Shown here: positions 7,942 through 16,723 of the stretch, in pieces
Layout: the number at the start of each line of letters is the position of its first letter
How positions within the stretch are numbered: position 1 is the first letter of the stretch
Source: Chloroflexota bacterium
GTDB taxonomy: Bacteria > Chloroflexota > Anaerolineae > Aggregatilineales > Phototrophicaceae
Length of the DNA: 64,000 bases
Direction of reading: 5' to 3'
NCBI GenBank assembly: GCA_016223085.1
Contig: JACRPS010000010.1
Span: 295,320-359,319 of the forward strand
Notes under the pieces: model-generated
Databases searched by the model: none
The model's input: only the letters and a program-made list of their open reading frames with translations
Told to the model about the DNA's origin: nothing
Translations under genes and position numbers: made by a program

Positions 7942-8922
7942 TTACTCCACCGCCTCGCGCACGGCGCGTAAGTTCGACAGGGGCGAGGTAATCATGCTGA
8001 CGCAGCCGGTAGACAGGATGAAGCGGCGCGCGTTAGTCTGGTTGATCGCGTTGCGGGCCTGTTCGCGGATGGCGCTGGGCGTGCCGTGATGCACATGCTG
8101 CCAGCGCGACAGGCCGCCGCAGACCGCGCCGTTAAACATGGACTTGCCGGTGGGGAGGTCGGGTTCGGTTTCCTGATCATGCCAGTTGATGGCCTGCACC
8201 GGAAACTGGCTGCACAGACGGAACATGGGCGACTCGCCATGCAGATGTAGCAGGTTAAACCACCACTTGCCCGGCAGCGCCTCCAGAATCTTGCGGTCAT
8301 ACGGTAGGCCAAAAGTTTTGTACTCGTCCTCCGACAGCACATCATAACTGGCGTGCTGCACCGCATAAAAAATGCCGGAGATACCGGTGCGTTTGAGCGC
8401 GTCCACGTAGCGCAGCGTGGTTTCCGTCAGCGTATTCAGGCCGGTATGCACCCGGTCGGGATGCGTGCGGAGATGCCGGGTGAGCAAGTCTTTACCGGCG
8501 ATGTTTTTGGCCTGCGCCAGCGGGCTGAAGATGGTTGCCACGATTGGCGCGTCGTCATCCTTCAGGGACTCGCAGACCAGATTCAGACATTCCAACTGCT
8601 TGCCCAGGCTGCCTCGCGCGGGATCCAGCGGACGCAGTTCCGTCCAGTCCAACGAGCGCGAAACGGCGCGTTTGATATAGGTGCGGGTGCCTTCCAGGTT
8701 GCCTTCCCACACATCCTGCACGCCGTAATCCACGATCAGGTAGCTGCTGGCCGGGGTGACTTTGACGATGTCCCAGTCATAGGTTTTCTGGAACTCTACC
8801 ACCGACCGCGCCAGATCGGCGGCACGCTGATCGTCGCCCGGCCAGTGACGCCACAGCGCGACCGGTACACGGTCGGTGGCTTCGCCAGCGATGGTTCTGG
8901 TAAGTCGTTCCCGCTTGTCCAT
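7942..8922 (-). CDS. Uroporphyrinogen decarboxylase (UroD/HemE) family protein
   Basis: The 326-residue protein has the HemE-like opening MDKRERLTRTIAGEATDRVPVALW and the TIM-barrel pattern of the UroD family, with LLHLHGE and ILSTGC matching family strand ends. It is shorter and more divergent than true HemE, and no haem genes are near. Many UroD-family members are corrinoid-dependent methyltransferases or of unknown substrate, so I do not assign haem synthesis. It sits between a TPR gene and rsmD with gaps of six bases. Confidence 0.8.
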   Translation of the reverse strand: MDKRERLTRTIAGEATDRVPVALWRHWPGDDQRAADLARSVVEFQKTYDWDIVKVTPASSYLIVDYGVQDVWEGNLEGTRTYIKRAVSRSLDWTELRPLDPARGSLGKQLECLNLVCESLKDDDAPIVATIFSPLAQAKNIAGKDLLTRHLRTHPDRVHTGLNTLTETTLRYVDALKRTGISGIFYAVQHASYDVLSEDEYKTFGLPYDRKILEALPGKWWFNLLHLHGESPMFRLCSQFPVQAINWHDQETEPDLPTGKSMFNGAVCGGLSRWQHVHHGTPSAIREQARNAINQTNARRFILSTGCVSMITSPLSNLRAVREAVE

Positions 8923-8928
8923 GAAACC

Positions 8929-9285
8929 TTACTTGCGCGGCTGGAGGGCAGCGTTAATCTCCGCCAGACGCTGTTTAATCATCCGGCTGAGCATCATGTA
9001 GCGGTCGTCTTCCGGTGTGTTCGCCAGGTAAAGAGTGTCCCCGCGCGCCTGTTTGCGGACGGCGTTCGCCGCTTCGACCAGCGCCTGCGTGCGCTCGAAG
9101 TACTTGATAGCGGCTTCATACTTGCCCGCCGTGCGCTGCGCCAGCGCCATACCATAATTGGCATCAATATTGTCAGCGTCCATCCGCAGGATACGCTCGT
9201 ATTCGGCAATGGCGGCGTCGGCCTTGCCATCACGCTGGTAACGCCAGGCCTGTCCGATCTGTGCTGCAAGGCTGTCGTTTGACAT
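8929..9285 (-). CDS. Small TPR-repeat protein
   Basis: ATG 9285 (MSNDSLAAQIGQAWRYQRDG...) is chosen because GAGGAA lies just upstream. A frame extension to 9315 adds nothing recognisable. The 118-residue protein holds about two TPR motifs, with pairs such as GKADAAIAEYERILRMDADN and GKYEAAIKYFERT, and a basic C-terminal helix. It is probably a cytoplasmic protein-interaction module. It is the first gene of the operon that continues through the UroD-like gene, rsmD and the M78-like gene. Confidence 0.8.
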   Translation of the reverse strand: MSNDSLAAQIGQAWRYQRDGKADAAIAEYERILRMDADNIDANYGMALAQRTAGKYEAAIKYFERTQALVEAANAVRKQARGDTLYLANTPEDDRYMMLSRMIKQRLAEINAALQPRK

Positions 9286-9322
9286 GATTCCTGCTTCCTC
9301 AGGTGGCAATAACATATGCCGT

Positions 9323-9351
9323 ATTTTACTGGCGCAGCGTTATAAACACAA
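9323..9351 (-). promoter_or_regulatory. Promoter of the TPR-uroD-like-rsmD operon
   Basis: Minus-strand -35 TTGTGT (9346-9351), 17-bp spacer, -10 TAAAAT (9323-9328), 38 bp ahead of ATG 9285. Confidence 0.5.
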
Positions 9352-9369
9352 GAAAATCTCAATTTTCCG

Positions 9370-9395
9370 TAGGGCGCACCGCCGTGCGCCCCTTA
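9370..9395. repeat. Palindromic repeat, TAGGG family (GGGCGCAC type)
   Basis: TAGGGCGCAC and GTGCGCCCCTTA form an inverted repeat around a short centre. It lies between the TPR gene promoter and the end of the PTPS-related gene. Confidence 0.6.
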
Positions 9396-9415
9396 CGTAG
9401 ATGTTTGGGTATTGT

Positions 9416-11707
9416 TCAATCGAGCACGGTCAGCGTCGGCAAATACAACACCGGCCCGATGTTGCGCCCGGTCGCGTCAAAGAACGTGACGCGATTCTGC
9501 GGCAGGCAGTCCGGCGTGCAGGCGAACACTTCCAGCGCCACCTGATACGGGCCGGGTGGCATGGCGCGGTTCAGCGGCAGCACATAGCTGGCGGAGACGT
9601 AGCGGCTGGTATTCCAGCGGCGGGTTGGGTAGCCGCCGGGGTGGTGGAATGGCTGCTCGTTCCAGCGCGCGCCGGTGCGGATATCCAGCAGGTACAGCAG
9701 CACGCGGTAGTTTTCCGGCAGGGCGCGCTGCGCCTGCCAGTACAGCGTCAGATCGAGTGTGTCACCGGAGCGAAACTGCGTTCCGTTCAGGCGGTATGCC
9801 AGCACGCTAAGGCCGGCGTCGGTGCGCATGGACAGCGACGTGGCGTGGTTCAGCGCATGTCCCGGCGGCAGGCGCAGCGACAGCGGCGAGCCGGGCAGGA
9901 CGGTCAGTGGCGTGAATAGCGCCGCGCAGCCGAGCGCCAGCGCCACCAGCCGCGCTTCAGCTTTTGTCAGCAGGGTAACACCCTGATACACCGGCACGTA
10001 GCGGCGGAAGCGCCCCCAGGTGAGGATTAGCGCGATGGCGAGGGCAAGCCACGTGATAAGCCAGGCACCGAGACGCTCCTGGGTTGACCCCAGTTCCAGC
10101 ACAAGCTGGCCGCCGCGTACCGGCGGAATCGTAACGCGCGTCAGGTTCGTTTGCGGATGCGGGAACAGGGGTATCAGGAGACCATTGAGCGAGGCGCGCC
10201 AGCCGGGGAAGTACGCCAGCAGCACGTCCAGTGTAGCGCTGGCGCCGGTGCTGACCTGAAAGCGGCTGCTGTGAGTCTGTTCGCCCAGAAGCCCAACGCG
10301 CACCGGTACGCTGTCAGTCTGGCTGATGCTCACCCGATTGACGCAGCCGGACAGGTAACTTTCGACCAGCAAACGGTTTGGCGGCAAATGGTTTGGCAGG
10401 GTGGAGGGCACAGGCAGCGTCGGCGGCAGCGCCGCCACGCCATAGCCCGACTGTTCGTGCTGGATTTGCGCGGCGGCATCGTAACCACCAAACGGCTCCG
10501 TCACCGGGGGCGGGAGCCAGACCGGCGCGGCCAGAATCCAGATCAGAATCAACGTTGCTGGCAGCGCCACCCGCCGCCAGCGAGACGGCAGCGAGTCGCG
10601 CAGGTTCAGCGCCGCGCTGCCGCCGACGGCAGAGCTGAGGGTTATCACGCCCAGCAGCGCCGTTTCCCCCGGCAGCGCTAGCACGGTAACCACCGTTGTG
10701 ACCAGCCCCGTCGCCAGAAAAAACGCCTGAATCGAGCGAAACTGGCGGCAGCGCAGGATGGCCGCCACGCCCAGCCCGGCGAACGCCAGCGCCGGCAGGC
10801 CCAGCGTGAACTGCGGCGGTGGTGTGAGATCGCTGCTGTCAGGTTGCTGCAGGGGCGCAACCAGCCCCGCCAGCGAGAGCCGGTATGGCGGCGCGGCCAG
10901 CGGCGGTCGCCAGTGAATCGCCGGTTGCTCCAGCAGCGCCGGTATCCAGAAACAGGCGGCCATACCCACGCCGAGCAACAGCCCGGCCATGACCAGCCGC
11001 CCGCGCGACCGGCGCAAGGCGAGGCGCTGCCAGAGCGCGAGCGTCAGCACCAGCACTATTCCGGCCAGCGCCAGACCCACGTGTGTGAACACCAGCGCCG
11101 CCGTCAGCAGCGCGACCAGCAGTACGTCCAGCGGGCGGCGGCGGAGCAGCAGTCGGTCGGCGCAGCCCAGCAGCGCGGGCAGCAGCGCCAGCGCCAGCAT
11201 AACGGCCAAATCGCCCAGCAGATGCGGCGCGACCAACCCGGTATACGGACTGTAGAGGTATAGAACTGCTGCCAGCAGACCGGCGGCGGCGTTGGTTCGG
11301 CGCGTGACGAGGCTGTAAACGGCTGTGCCCGCCAGCACCAGCGCGAGGATATACGCCAGGCGCACGGCGGACACCGCATCGCCGGTCAGCAGCACCTGGA
11401 GCAGCCCGGCCAGAAACGGTGCGCCGGGTGGATAATAGTGCGGAAGCGGTGCGCCGTAGCCGCCCAGCGCGTAGGGCGACCAGCGCGGATACAGGCGGCC
11501 TTCCTGAAATGCAGCGGCGAAGTTGGCGGCTGCGTAGACGTAATTCTCACTGGCGTTGGTGTGGGGCAGGGTGGGCAGCGCGATGAACGGCCAGGCGACC
11601 AGCAGGCTGAAACCGATCACCAGCAGCAGACCCCAGTCAACCCCGCGCCGCGCCTGGCGCATCCAGTCGGGCAGGTCGGGAATGGTAGTATCAATGGCGT
11701 GTGTCAT
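9416..11707 (-). CDS. PTPS-related (PF10131-like) multi-span membrane protein
   Basis: The start is taken at ATG 11707 (MTHAIDTTIPDLPDWM...), giving 763 residues. The longer frame to 11851 overlaps the divergent GNAT gene. After a first membrane span at about residues 25-45 come the hallmarks of the '6-pyruvoyl-tetrahydropterin synthase-related' membrane family: GRLYPRWSPYALGGYGAPL and HYYPPGAPFLAGLLQ. There are about ten further hydrophobic spans up to residue 430 and one near residue 590. The C-terminal 200 residues form a beta-rich, probably extracytoplasmic domain. The family resembles GT-C and YfhO glycosyltransferases in layout, so transfer of a sugar to a lipid or glycan is possible but unproven. 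Despite the family name, pterin chemistry is not implied. Confidence 0.75.
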   Translation of the reverse strand: MTHAIDTTIPDLPDWMRQARRGVDWGLLLVIGFSLLVAWPFIALPTLPHTNASENYVYAAANFAAAFQEGRLYPRWSPYALGGYGAPLPHYYPPGAPFLAGLLQVLLTGDAVSAVRLAYILALVLAGTAVYSLVTRRTNAAAGLLAAVLYLYSPYTGLVAPHLLGDLAVMLALALLPALLGCADRLLLRRRPLDVLLVALLTAALVFTHVGLALAGIVLVLTLALWQRLALRRSRGRLVMAGLLLGVGMAACFWIPALLEQPAIHWRPPLAAPPYRLSLAGLVAPLQQPDSSDLTPPPQFTLGLPALAFAGLGVAAILRCRQFRSIQAFFLATGLVTTVVTVLALPGETALLGVITLSSAVGGSAALNLRDSLPSRWRRVALPATLILIWILAAPVWLPPPVTEPFGGYDAAAQIQHEQSGYGVAALPPTLPVPSTLPNHLPPNRLLVESYLSGCVNRVSISQTDSVPVRVGLLGEQTHSSRFQVSTGASATLDVLLAYFPGWRASLNGLLIPLFPHPQTNLTRVTIPPVRGGQLVLELGSTQERLGAWLITWLALAIALILTWGRFRRYVPVYQGVTLLTKAEARLVALALGCAALFTPLTVLPGSPLSLRLPPGHALNHATSLSMRTDAGLSVLAYRLNGTQFRSGDTLDLTLYWQAQRALPENYRVLLYLLDIRTGARWNEQPFHHPGGYPTRRWNTSRYVSASYVLPLNRAMPPGPYQVALEVFACTPDCLPQNRVTFFDATGRNIGPVLYLPTLTVLD

Positions 11708-11785
11708 AGCCTCATTGTAACGCAGGCGCTTGCTTTGCGTTGCTTGCGGTGCTATCCTCTGTCCGTTTGGCAGGTCAGGGAATTC

Positions 11786-12256
11786 ATGGGCGAACCAGTC
11801 ATCCGGCGGGCGGCGGCAGCCGACCTTTCCGAACTTTCCCGATTGTGGCATGAGAAAAGAACAGTGCAGCAGCAGTTCGACCGCCGCCTGACGCTGGCGC
11901 CGGATGGTCGCCGCCTGTGGCAGCGCAGCGCGGCGGCCTGGCTGGACGATCAGCGGTGCGCTATGATGGTCGGCGCGGGCGCTGGCGGCTTGCTGGGTTA
12001 TGCCATCGGCTGGGTGCAGCCGAATCCCCCCGGCCTGTTACCGGAGTCTATCGGCGCGATCACCGATATTGCGCTCGATGCTCATGCCTATCAGGGTGGC
12101 CTGGGACGGGCGCTGGTGCAGGCGCTGCGCGAGTGGTTTCGCCAGCAGCATATAACCGATGTAGTGGCATATGTCCCTTACCGGCAGGCGGTGGAGCAGG
12201 CGTTCTGGCGCTCGCTGGGCGCGGTGGAATGGATAGACATCCTGTGGCTGAAGTGA
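11786..12256 (+). CDS. GNAT-family N-acetyltransferase (first of a tandem pair)
   Basis: The start is ATG 11786 (MGEPVIRRAAAADLSEL...), after CAGGTCAGGG. The product is 156 residues, the usual GNAT length. It has an acyl-CoA binding segment AYQGGLGRALVQALREWF, although the motif A Q/R-x-x-G-x-G/A core is degenerate (YQGGLG). The final strand reads VEQAFWRSLGAVEW. The substrate is unknown. The second GNAT overlaps it by four bases (GTGA) and shares the WFRQQ and FWRS patterns, which points to tandem duplication. Confidence 0.8.
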   Translation: MGEPVIRRAAAADLSELSRLWHEKRTVQQQFDRRLTLAPDGRRLWQRSAAAWLDDQRCAMMVGAGAGGLLGYAIGWVQPNPPGLLPESIGAITDIALDAHAYQGGLGRALVQALREWFRQQHITDVVAYVPYRQAVEQAFWRSLGAVEWIDILWLK

Positions 12257-12738
12257 CCATCCGGCAGATGACTGCCGATGACGCCGACGCGATTGCCGGG
12301 TTGTGGCAGCAGTTGGTGGATTATCACCGCCGGCTTGACCCTAACCTGCCCGGCGCGGCGCATGGTGGCGCAAAACGCTACGCGCGGCGGCTGGTGCAGC
12401 GCCTGGATGACCCCTATACGAGGGCATTTGTGGCGGAACGGGATGGGCAGGTCGTCGGGTTTGTTCTGGGTATGGTTGTGGATTTGATGGCTGACATTTT
12501 TGACCAGGAACCGGGCGGCTTTCTGGCGGATATTTACGTCCAACCGGATTATCGTCGTCAGGGTATTGGGCATATGCTTGTCGAGGCGCTGCTGGACTGG
12601 TTTCGCCAGCAGCGCGTGGCCTATTTCGAGTGGCAGGTGGCCGTCCGGAATGAAGCAGGCCGCGCATTCTGGCGCTCGTTCGGTGGTCGGGAAGTGATGG
12701 TACGGATGCGGGCGGATTTGAAGGACGGCGGACGATGA
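12253..12738 (+). CDS. GNAT-family N-acetyltransferase (second of a tandem pair)
   Basis: The probable start is GTG 12253, overlapping the stop of the first GNAT as GTGA. A GTG at 12244 is an alternative. The 161-residue protein has a clean acetyl-CoA motif, DIYVQPDYRRQGIGHMLVEA, and ends VRNEAGRAFWRSFGGREV. This copy looks more canonical than its neighbour. Its stop overlaps the alaX start by four bases (ATGA), making a tight three-gene operon. N-terminal or small-molecule acetylation is likely, but the substrate cannot be told. Confidence 0.85.
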   Translation: MTIRQMTADDADAIAGLWQQLVDYHRRLDPNLPGAAHGGAKRYARRLVQRLDDPYTRAFVAERDGQVVGFVLGMVVDLMADIFDQEPGGFLADIYVQPDYRRQGIGHMLVEALLDWFRQQRVAYFEWQVAVRNEAGRAFWRSFGGREVMVRMRADLKDGGR

Positions 12739-13445
12739 CCCAACTGCTTTACCAGACCGACAGTTATATCAAAGAATTTTCGGCGGTGGTTACGGGGGTG
12801 GACGCCGAGCAGCACGGCGTATACCTGGACCGGACGGCGTTTTATCCGGGCGGCGGCGGACAGCCCAACGATACCGGTTGGTTGATCGCCAGCGATCAGC
12901 GGTACACGGTGACGAAGGTCGTCAAGGGCAATCTGCACATCATCGCCGAAGAGGACTTACCTGCCGTTGGTCAGACTGTGCAGGGAATCCTGGATTGGGA
13001 GCGCCGCTACCGGCTGATGCGGACGCACACGGCCATGCATATCCTGTGTGGCGTGGTCTGGCGTGACTATGGCGCGAGCGTGACCGGCGGCAACATGGAG
13101 CTGCTGGAAGGCCGGATGGACTTCGAGTTTGAACGGCTGCAAAAGGAACTGGTCAGCGAGATCGAAGCGAAGATCAACGCGGAAGTCGCGGCGGCGCGCG
13201 AGGTGCAGGTGAAGATTCTGCCGCGCGAGGAAGCCTTCCAGATTCCCGACCTGATTCGCACCAAAATAAACCTGCTGCCAGAGGGGATTCAGGAAGTTCG
13301 CACGGTGGAAATCGTTGGGCTGGATTTGCAGGCGGACGGCGGCACGCACGTCGCCAATACCCGCGAGGTGGGCACAATTCGCATCGCCGATTACAAAAGC
13401 AAGGGCGGTATCAATAAACGTATCTACATCAAATTGGACGAGTAG
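12735..13445 (+). CDS. AlaX-type alanyl-tRNA editing protein
   Basis: The 236-residue protein is homologous to the editing half of alanyl-tRNA synthetase. It has FYPGGGGQPNDTG near residue 38, the first zinc motif HTAMH near residue 97, and ADGGTHVANTREVG near residue 202. AlaX enzymes hydrolyse Ser- or Gly-mischarged tRNA-Ala in trans. In well-studied AlaX proteins the second zinc motif is C-G-G-T-H. Here the Cys position is Asp, as in one AlaX subgroup. The TAG stop codon is the first three bases of a dispersed palindrome at 13443, so the native C-terminus may have been set by that insertion. Confidence 0.9.
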   Translation: MTQLLYQTDSYIKEFSAVVTGVDAEQHGVYLDRTAFYPGGGGQPNDTGWLIASDQRYTVTKVVKGNLHIIAEEDLPAVGQTVQGILDWERRYRLMRTHTAMHILCGVVWRDYGASVTGGNMELLEGRMDFEFERLQKELVSEIEAKINAEVAAAREVQVKILPREEAFQIPDLIRTKINLLPEGIQEVRTVEIVGLDLQADGGTHVANTREVGTIRIADYKSKGGINKRIYIKLDE

Positions 13446-13468
13446 GGACACGACACATCGTGTCCGAC
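13443..13468. repeat. Palindromic repeat TAGGGACACG family, decayed right arm
   Basis: TAGGGACACGA followed by TCGTGTCC matches the family, but the right end reads GAC instead of CTA. Its first TAG is the stop codon of alaX. Confidence 0.7.
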
Positions 13469-13475
13469 AAGAACC

Positions 13476-14483
13476 ATGATCGGCAAGACGTTACAGAATA
13501 TCCAGATTTTCCTCGGCCCGGCGCGGGTGCGTATCTTCATCGTCTGGTTTGCGCTGACCGGCCTCGCCAGCCTGGTGCTCAACGCGGTTGTGAACCAGTA
13601 CAACTGGGTGCGCCCGGTGCAATCGCTGATTGTGATTGCATTTTTGATCGGAACGGGAATCATCATTGGCGGACGGCTGTCGCCCGGGGAGCGCGGGCGT
13701 TGGGCCGGCATCCTGACGCCGGCCTTGATCGCCGTGTTGATCGCGCTGCTGATCGCGCCGCAGTACAGCGCCGCGCTGATCGGTGGGGCGCTCGGTTGGA
13801 TTGTGGCGGGCCTGCTGCTCACCCGCAGCCGGATGCCGATGGCGTATAAAGAAGCTGTGCGCTACCTGCGCAAGAACCAGTACGAGCAGGCCGTGAAGGT
13901 GATGGATCGGGTTATAAAGGAAGAACCGGGTAATCCCAATCATTACCGTTTTCGCGCCGAAGTGCTGCGTGTGTGGGGCAAGCTCGACCGCGCTATCCGC
14001 GATTACCGGAAGATGACGGAACTCGCGCCGGAGTCGGCGCTGGCGTTTAACGGGTTGGCCGAAGTCTATCTCCAGGTCGGCAAATATGCTGATGCGCTCG
14101 AAGCGGCGCGCAAGGCCAATCAGCTTGCGCCGGACGACTGGGTGACGTATTACAACCTGGGCATGATTGAAGACCGGTTGAAGCAGTCGGCGGCGGTGGT
14201 GGAACACCTGCAACGAGCACTGGCGCTGAAGGTGAAGGAAAAGCGTCACCGTGCCCTGATCCATTTTTACCTGGCGCGGGCCTACAGCCGTCTGGGAGAT
14301 GAGGCGGCGGCTCGGGAACAGGTTAAGGCGCTCAAGGGACAGTTTGCCGGGCTGGAAGAATGGGAAACGATTCTCAGGAGTGACCAGGCTGATACGCTGC
14401 GCGCCGTGCTGGGCGCGGACGTGCAGGCGGCGCAGGCATTAGCCGCCGATGACATCGGGCCAACTGCACTTAAAGAAGGATGA
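13476..14483 (+). CDS. Membrane-anchored TPR protein, first gene of a five-gene operon
   Basis: The 335-residue protein has three hydrophobic segments at about residues 17-37, 48-66 and 78-115. A soluble TPR array follows from about 120 to 270, with units such as GKLDRAIRDYRKMTELAPESA and GKYADALEAARKANQLAPDD. The TPR part should face the cytoplasm if the third segment spans once more, but topology is uncertain. The stop overlaps the next start as ATGA. Function unknown. The repeated association with two further TPR membrane proteins suggests a membrane assembly platform. Confidence 0.75.
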   Translation: MIGKTLQNIQIFLGPARVRIFIVWFALTGLASLVLNAVVNQYNWVRPVQSLIVIAFLIGTGIIIGGRLSPGERGRWAGILTPALIAVLIALLIAPQYSAALIGGALGWIVAGLLLTRSRMPMAYKEAVRYLRKNQYEQAVKVMDRVIKEEPGNPNHYRFRAEVLRVWGKLDRAIRDYRKMTELAPESALAFNGLAEVYLQVGKYADALEAARKANQLAPDDWVTYYNLGMIEDRLKQSAAVVEHLQRALALKVKEKRHRALIHFYLARAYSRLGDEAAAREQVKALKGQFAGLEEWETILRSDQADTLRAVLGADVQAAQALAADDIGPTALKEG

Positions 14484-15358
14484 CCATGCGCCGCTGGGTT
14501 CAGCCGTTTTTTCTGTTTGCCAGCCTGCTGCTGGCATTTGTCGGCGTGGCACTGTTTGCTGGCGGGCTGCTGGCGGAACTCTTGTCTTCGCGTAGTCAGT
14601 CACCAGAAGGATTGTCGCCGGCGATTCAGTGGGCGTTAACCGGCCTGTGTCTGGCGATTGTGATGATGACCGTATGGTTTGTAGTGGTCGGTTGGATGCT
14701 GGCGCGGCAGTCGCGGGCGCTCGGCTCCGGCTACGGTGATGCCTACCGCCTGATCGAAGCCTTCCGCTTCCGCGAGGCGATTCCGCTGCTGGAACGCTCC
14801 ATTCGAGAGGGCAAGGAAACCGCCGAAGTGCTGATGCTGCTCACCAGCGCCTATGCCTATACCGGGCAGTTGGGGAAAGCGCAGGCGACTGCCGACCGCG
14901 CAGTACGGCTGTTCCCGGATGACGCCGCCGCTTACACCACGCTGGCGAATGGCTACCGGATGCAGGCCATGTATGATGAAGCGGCGCGCGCGCTGCTGCA
15001 AGCCACCGAACTGGACCCCGACCAGCCGGTGATCTGGGCAGAACTGGGCTTTGCCTATCACTTCGCCGGCAATCGCGAGAAAGCAGTGGAGGCCTTCAAA
15101 CGCGCGGCACAGCAACCCATGCCGGCCATGTACGGCGTGCGCGTGTATTATCATCTGGCCCAGGCCTACCAGACCAGCGGCGAGGCCGAACAGGCCGCCC
15201 GGTCGGCGGCCCGGATGATGAGCGCCCGCGATGGCCTGACCGCCTGGAAATCCAACCTGAACGCGCTGGAGGGCACGGCCTACGGGCAGGCGCTGCGCTA
15301 CGAAATCGCTGCCGTCGAGCAGGCGCTGGTCGAAGCCGACGCGGCAAATCTGGGATAA
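14480..15358 (+). CDS. Membrane-anchored TPR protein, second gene of the operon
   Basis: The 292-residue protein has two N-terminal membrane spans at about residues 7-30 and 50-73, and then four or five TPR units. Examples are GQLGKAQATADRAVRLFPDD and AMYDEAARALLQATELDPDQP. It differs from its neighbours in sequence but has the same plan. It starts inside the stop of the preceding gene (ATGA), so translation is coupled. No enzymatic motif is visible. Confidence 0.75.
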   Translation: MTMRRWVQPFFLFASLLLAFVGVALFAGGLLAELLSSRSQSPEGLSPAIQWALTGLCLAIVMMTVWFVVVGWMLARQSRALGSGYGDAYRLIEAFRFREAIPLLERSIREGKETAEVLMLLTSAYAYTGQLGKAQATADRAVRLFPDDAAAYTTLANGYRMQAMYDEAARALLQATELDPDQPVIWAELGFAYHFAGNREKAVEAFKRAAQQPMPAMYGVRVYYHLAQAYQTSGEAEQAARSAARMMSARDGLTAWKSNLNALEGTAYGQALRYEIAAVEQALVEADAANLG

Positions 15359-15374
15359 ATTCGTTTAATCCACG

Positions 15375-15401
15375 TAGGGGCATGGCACCGCCATGTCCCT
15401 A
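15375..15401. repeat. Palindromic repeat TAGGGGCATGGC family copy
   Basis: TAGGGGCATGGC and GCCATGTCCCTA form an inverted repeat around a short centre. It separates the second and third TPR genes and interrupts an otherwise overlapping operon. Confidence 0.7.
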
Positions 15402-15419
15402 TGGCACAACGCGGGATTC

Positions 15420-16217
15420 ATGGGACGCTTAACTGCCTACATATTCAGCCGCTTTCGCCAGTGGGAACACCCGGCGCAGGTTGGCATGGCGCTGGCACTG
15501 GCGCTGCTGCTGGTCACGCTGGCGGTGGCAGCAGTCGGCCCCGCGAACCTGCGGCAGCCGGCGCTGATCGGGGCGTTTGGGCTGCTGTTTGCCGCGCAAA
15601 TCATTTTTATGTGGGCGAACCGCCATCTGGTCACGCCGTTCACGCGGGCGCAGCGGGCCTATCTGGCGGAGGATTTTGCGACAGCGCGGCAGATTCTGGA
15701 AACGCTGGACACGGCGGGTCAGGCCAACGTCCGTGCCTTAACGCTGCTCGGTAATACCTACAGACAATTGGGATTGTTGGGCGAAAGTGAAGATGCCTTA
15801 ACAAAAGCCCTTAATTTTGACCCCGCTGACCCCTTTCCCCGCTACGGATTTGGGCGTACACTGCTGGTAAAGGGGTTGTACGCTGACGCCGCCGAAGCCA
15901 TTGCCCGCGCTCTGGCAGATGGCGCGCCGCCGGTTGTCCGTATTGATCTGGCGGAGGCGCTGTACCGGCAGGGGCGGGAGTCAGAAGCGCGTCCTATCCT
16001 GCAAACCGACCGGGTGATCGTCCAGGAGCCGTACCGTTTGCTGCTCGTGGATTATTTGCTGTATCGGATGGGGGCGGGCGAACCGCCTGCCGCAGCCGTA
16101 GTGCGGGACGGACTGCCATTCTGGCAGGACCAGGCACGGCGCTTCCAGCACACCCCGTATGGTCAGGCACTGCTGGACGACGTGCGGCAGATGCAGGCAC
16201 TACTGGAGGAAAAGTAA
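15420..16217 (+). CDS. Membrane-anchored TPR protein, third gene of the operon
   Basis: A frame opens at 15393 within the palindromic repeat, but ATG 15420 (MGRLTAYIFSRFRQW...) is the more natural start and gives 265 residues. There are two membrane spans at about residues 20-42 and 48-67, then TPR units including LNTYRQL-type helices (LGNTYRQLGLLGESEDALTK and LYADAAEAIARAL). The stop overlaps the next start as TAATG. Function unknown. The repeat at 15375-15401 just upstream probably inserted into this junction. Confidence 0.75.
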   Translation: MGRLTAYIFSRFRQWEHPAQVGMALALALLLVTLAVAAVGPANLRQPALIGAFGLLFAAQIIFMWANRHLVTPFTRAQRAYLAEDFATARQILETLDTAGQANVRALTLLGNTYRQLGLLGESEDALTKALNFDPADPFPRYGFGRTLLVKGLYADAAEAIARALADGAPPVVRIDLAEALYRQGRESEARPILQTDRVIVQEPYRLLLVDYLLYRMGAGEPPAAAVVRDGLPFWQDQARRFQHTPYGQALLDDVRQMQALLEEK

Positions 16218-16720
16218 TGCTCGGACGTGATGGCAACATCTCGATCATTCGTGTGGGGACGATTGCCGCGATCATCGGCATTCTCGTCATCATCGGCGGC
16301 GTGGTATCGTTCTTCATTGATCGCGCGTCGCATCAGGTACCGCTGGAAATCGAGGTTTACCCCGGCGCGGTGCTGTGGGGGCAGCGCACCCATTCCGGCA
16401 CAGCGCGCACCGTTTATTATCAGGTGGCGAATGCGTCGCCGGACGAGGTGAAGGATTTTTACCAGCAGAAGATGGATCAGTTTTACCCATCGGATGTGGA
16501 ACTGGAACTGCGCACATGCAAGCGTAGCCCGCTGAGTGGTAACTTCCCCGAATATGATCGGGGCGAACCCGGCGTTGCCGCCTACCAGTGGAGCTGCATG
16601 TTTGACCGTTCGGGCTTCCAGATCACGCAGTCCACGCGGGTGAATATCCAGCCCGGCATCCAGTCCAACGGCACGGCGGGCTTGACCATCGTTGAGTACG
16701 AGCAGGTCTGGCAGCGGTAG
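16217..16720 (+). CDS. Single-pass membrane protein, fourth gene of the operon
   Basis: The 167-residue protein has a short cytoplasmic start, one span at about residues 11-33 (VGTIAAIIGILVIIGGVVSF) and a soluble domain outside. That domain has the pattern GTARTVYYQVANASPDEVKDFYQQKMDQF and two Cys (TCKR, WSCMFD) that could form a disulfide. The next gene has a similar YxxxxP-x(n)-V-x-x-FYxxx pattern, so the two may be distant paralogues. No family recognised. Confidence 0.75.
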   Translation: MLGRDGNISIIRVGTIAAIIGILVIIGGVVSFFIDRASHQVPLEIEVYPGAVLWGQRTHSGTARTVYYQVANASPDEVKDFYQQKMDQFYPSDVELELRTCKRSPLSGNFPEYDRGEPGVAAYQWSCMFDRSGFQITQSTRVNIQPGIQSNGTAGLTIVEYEQVWQR

Positions 16721-16723
16721 ACG

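Noticed and set aside
7942..8922. Haem biosynthesis gene hemE
   Set aside because: The protein is divergent and short, with no other haem genes nearby; only family membership can be claimed.
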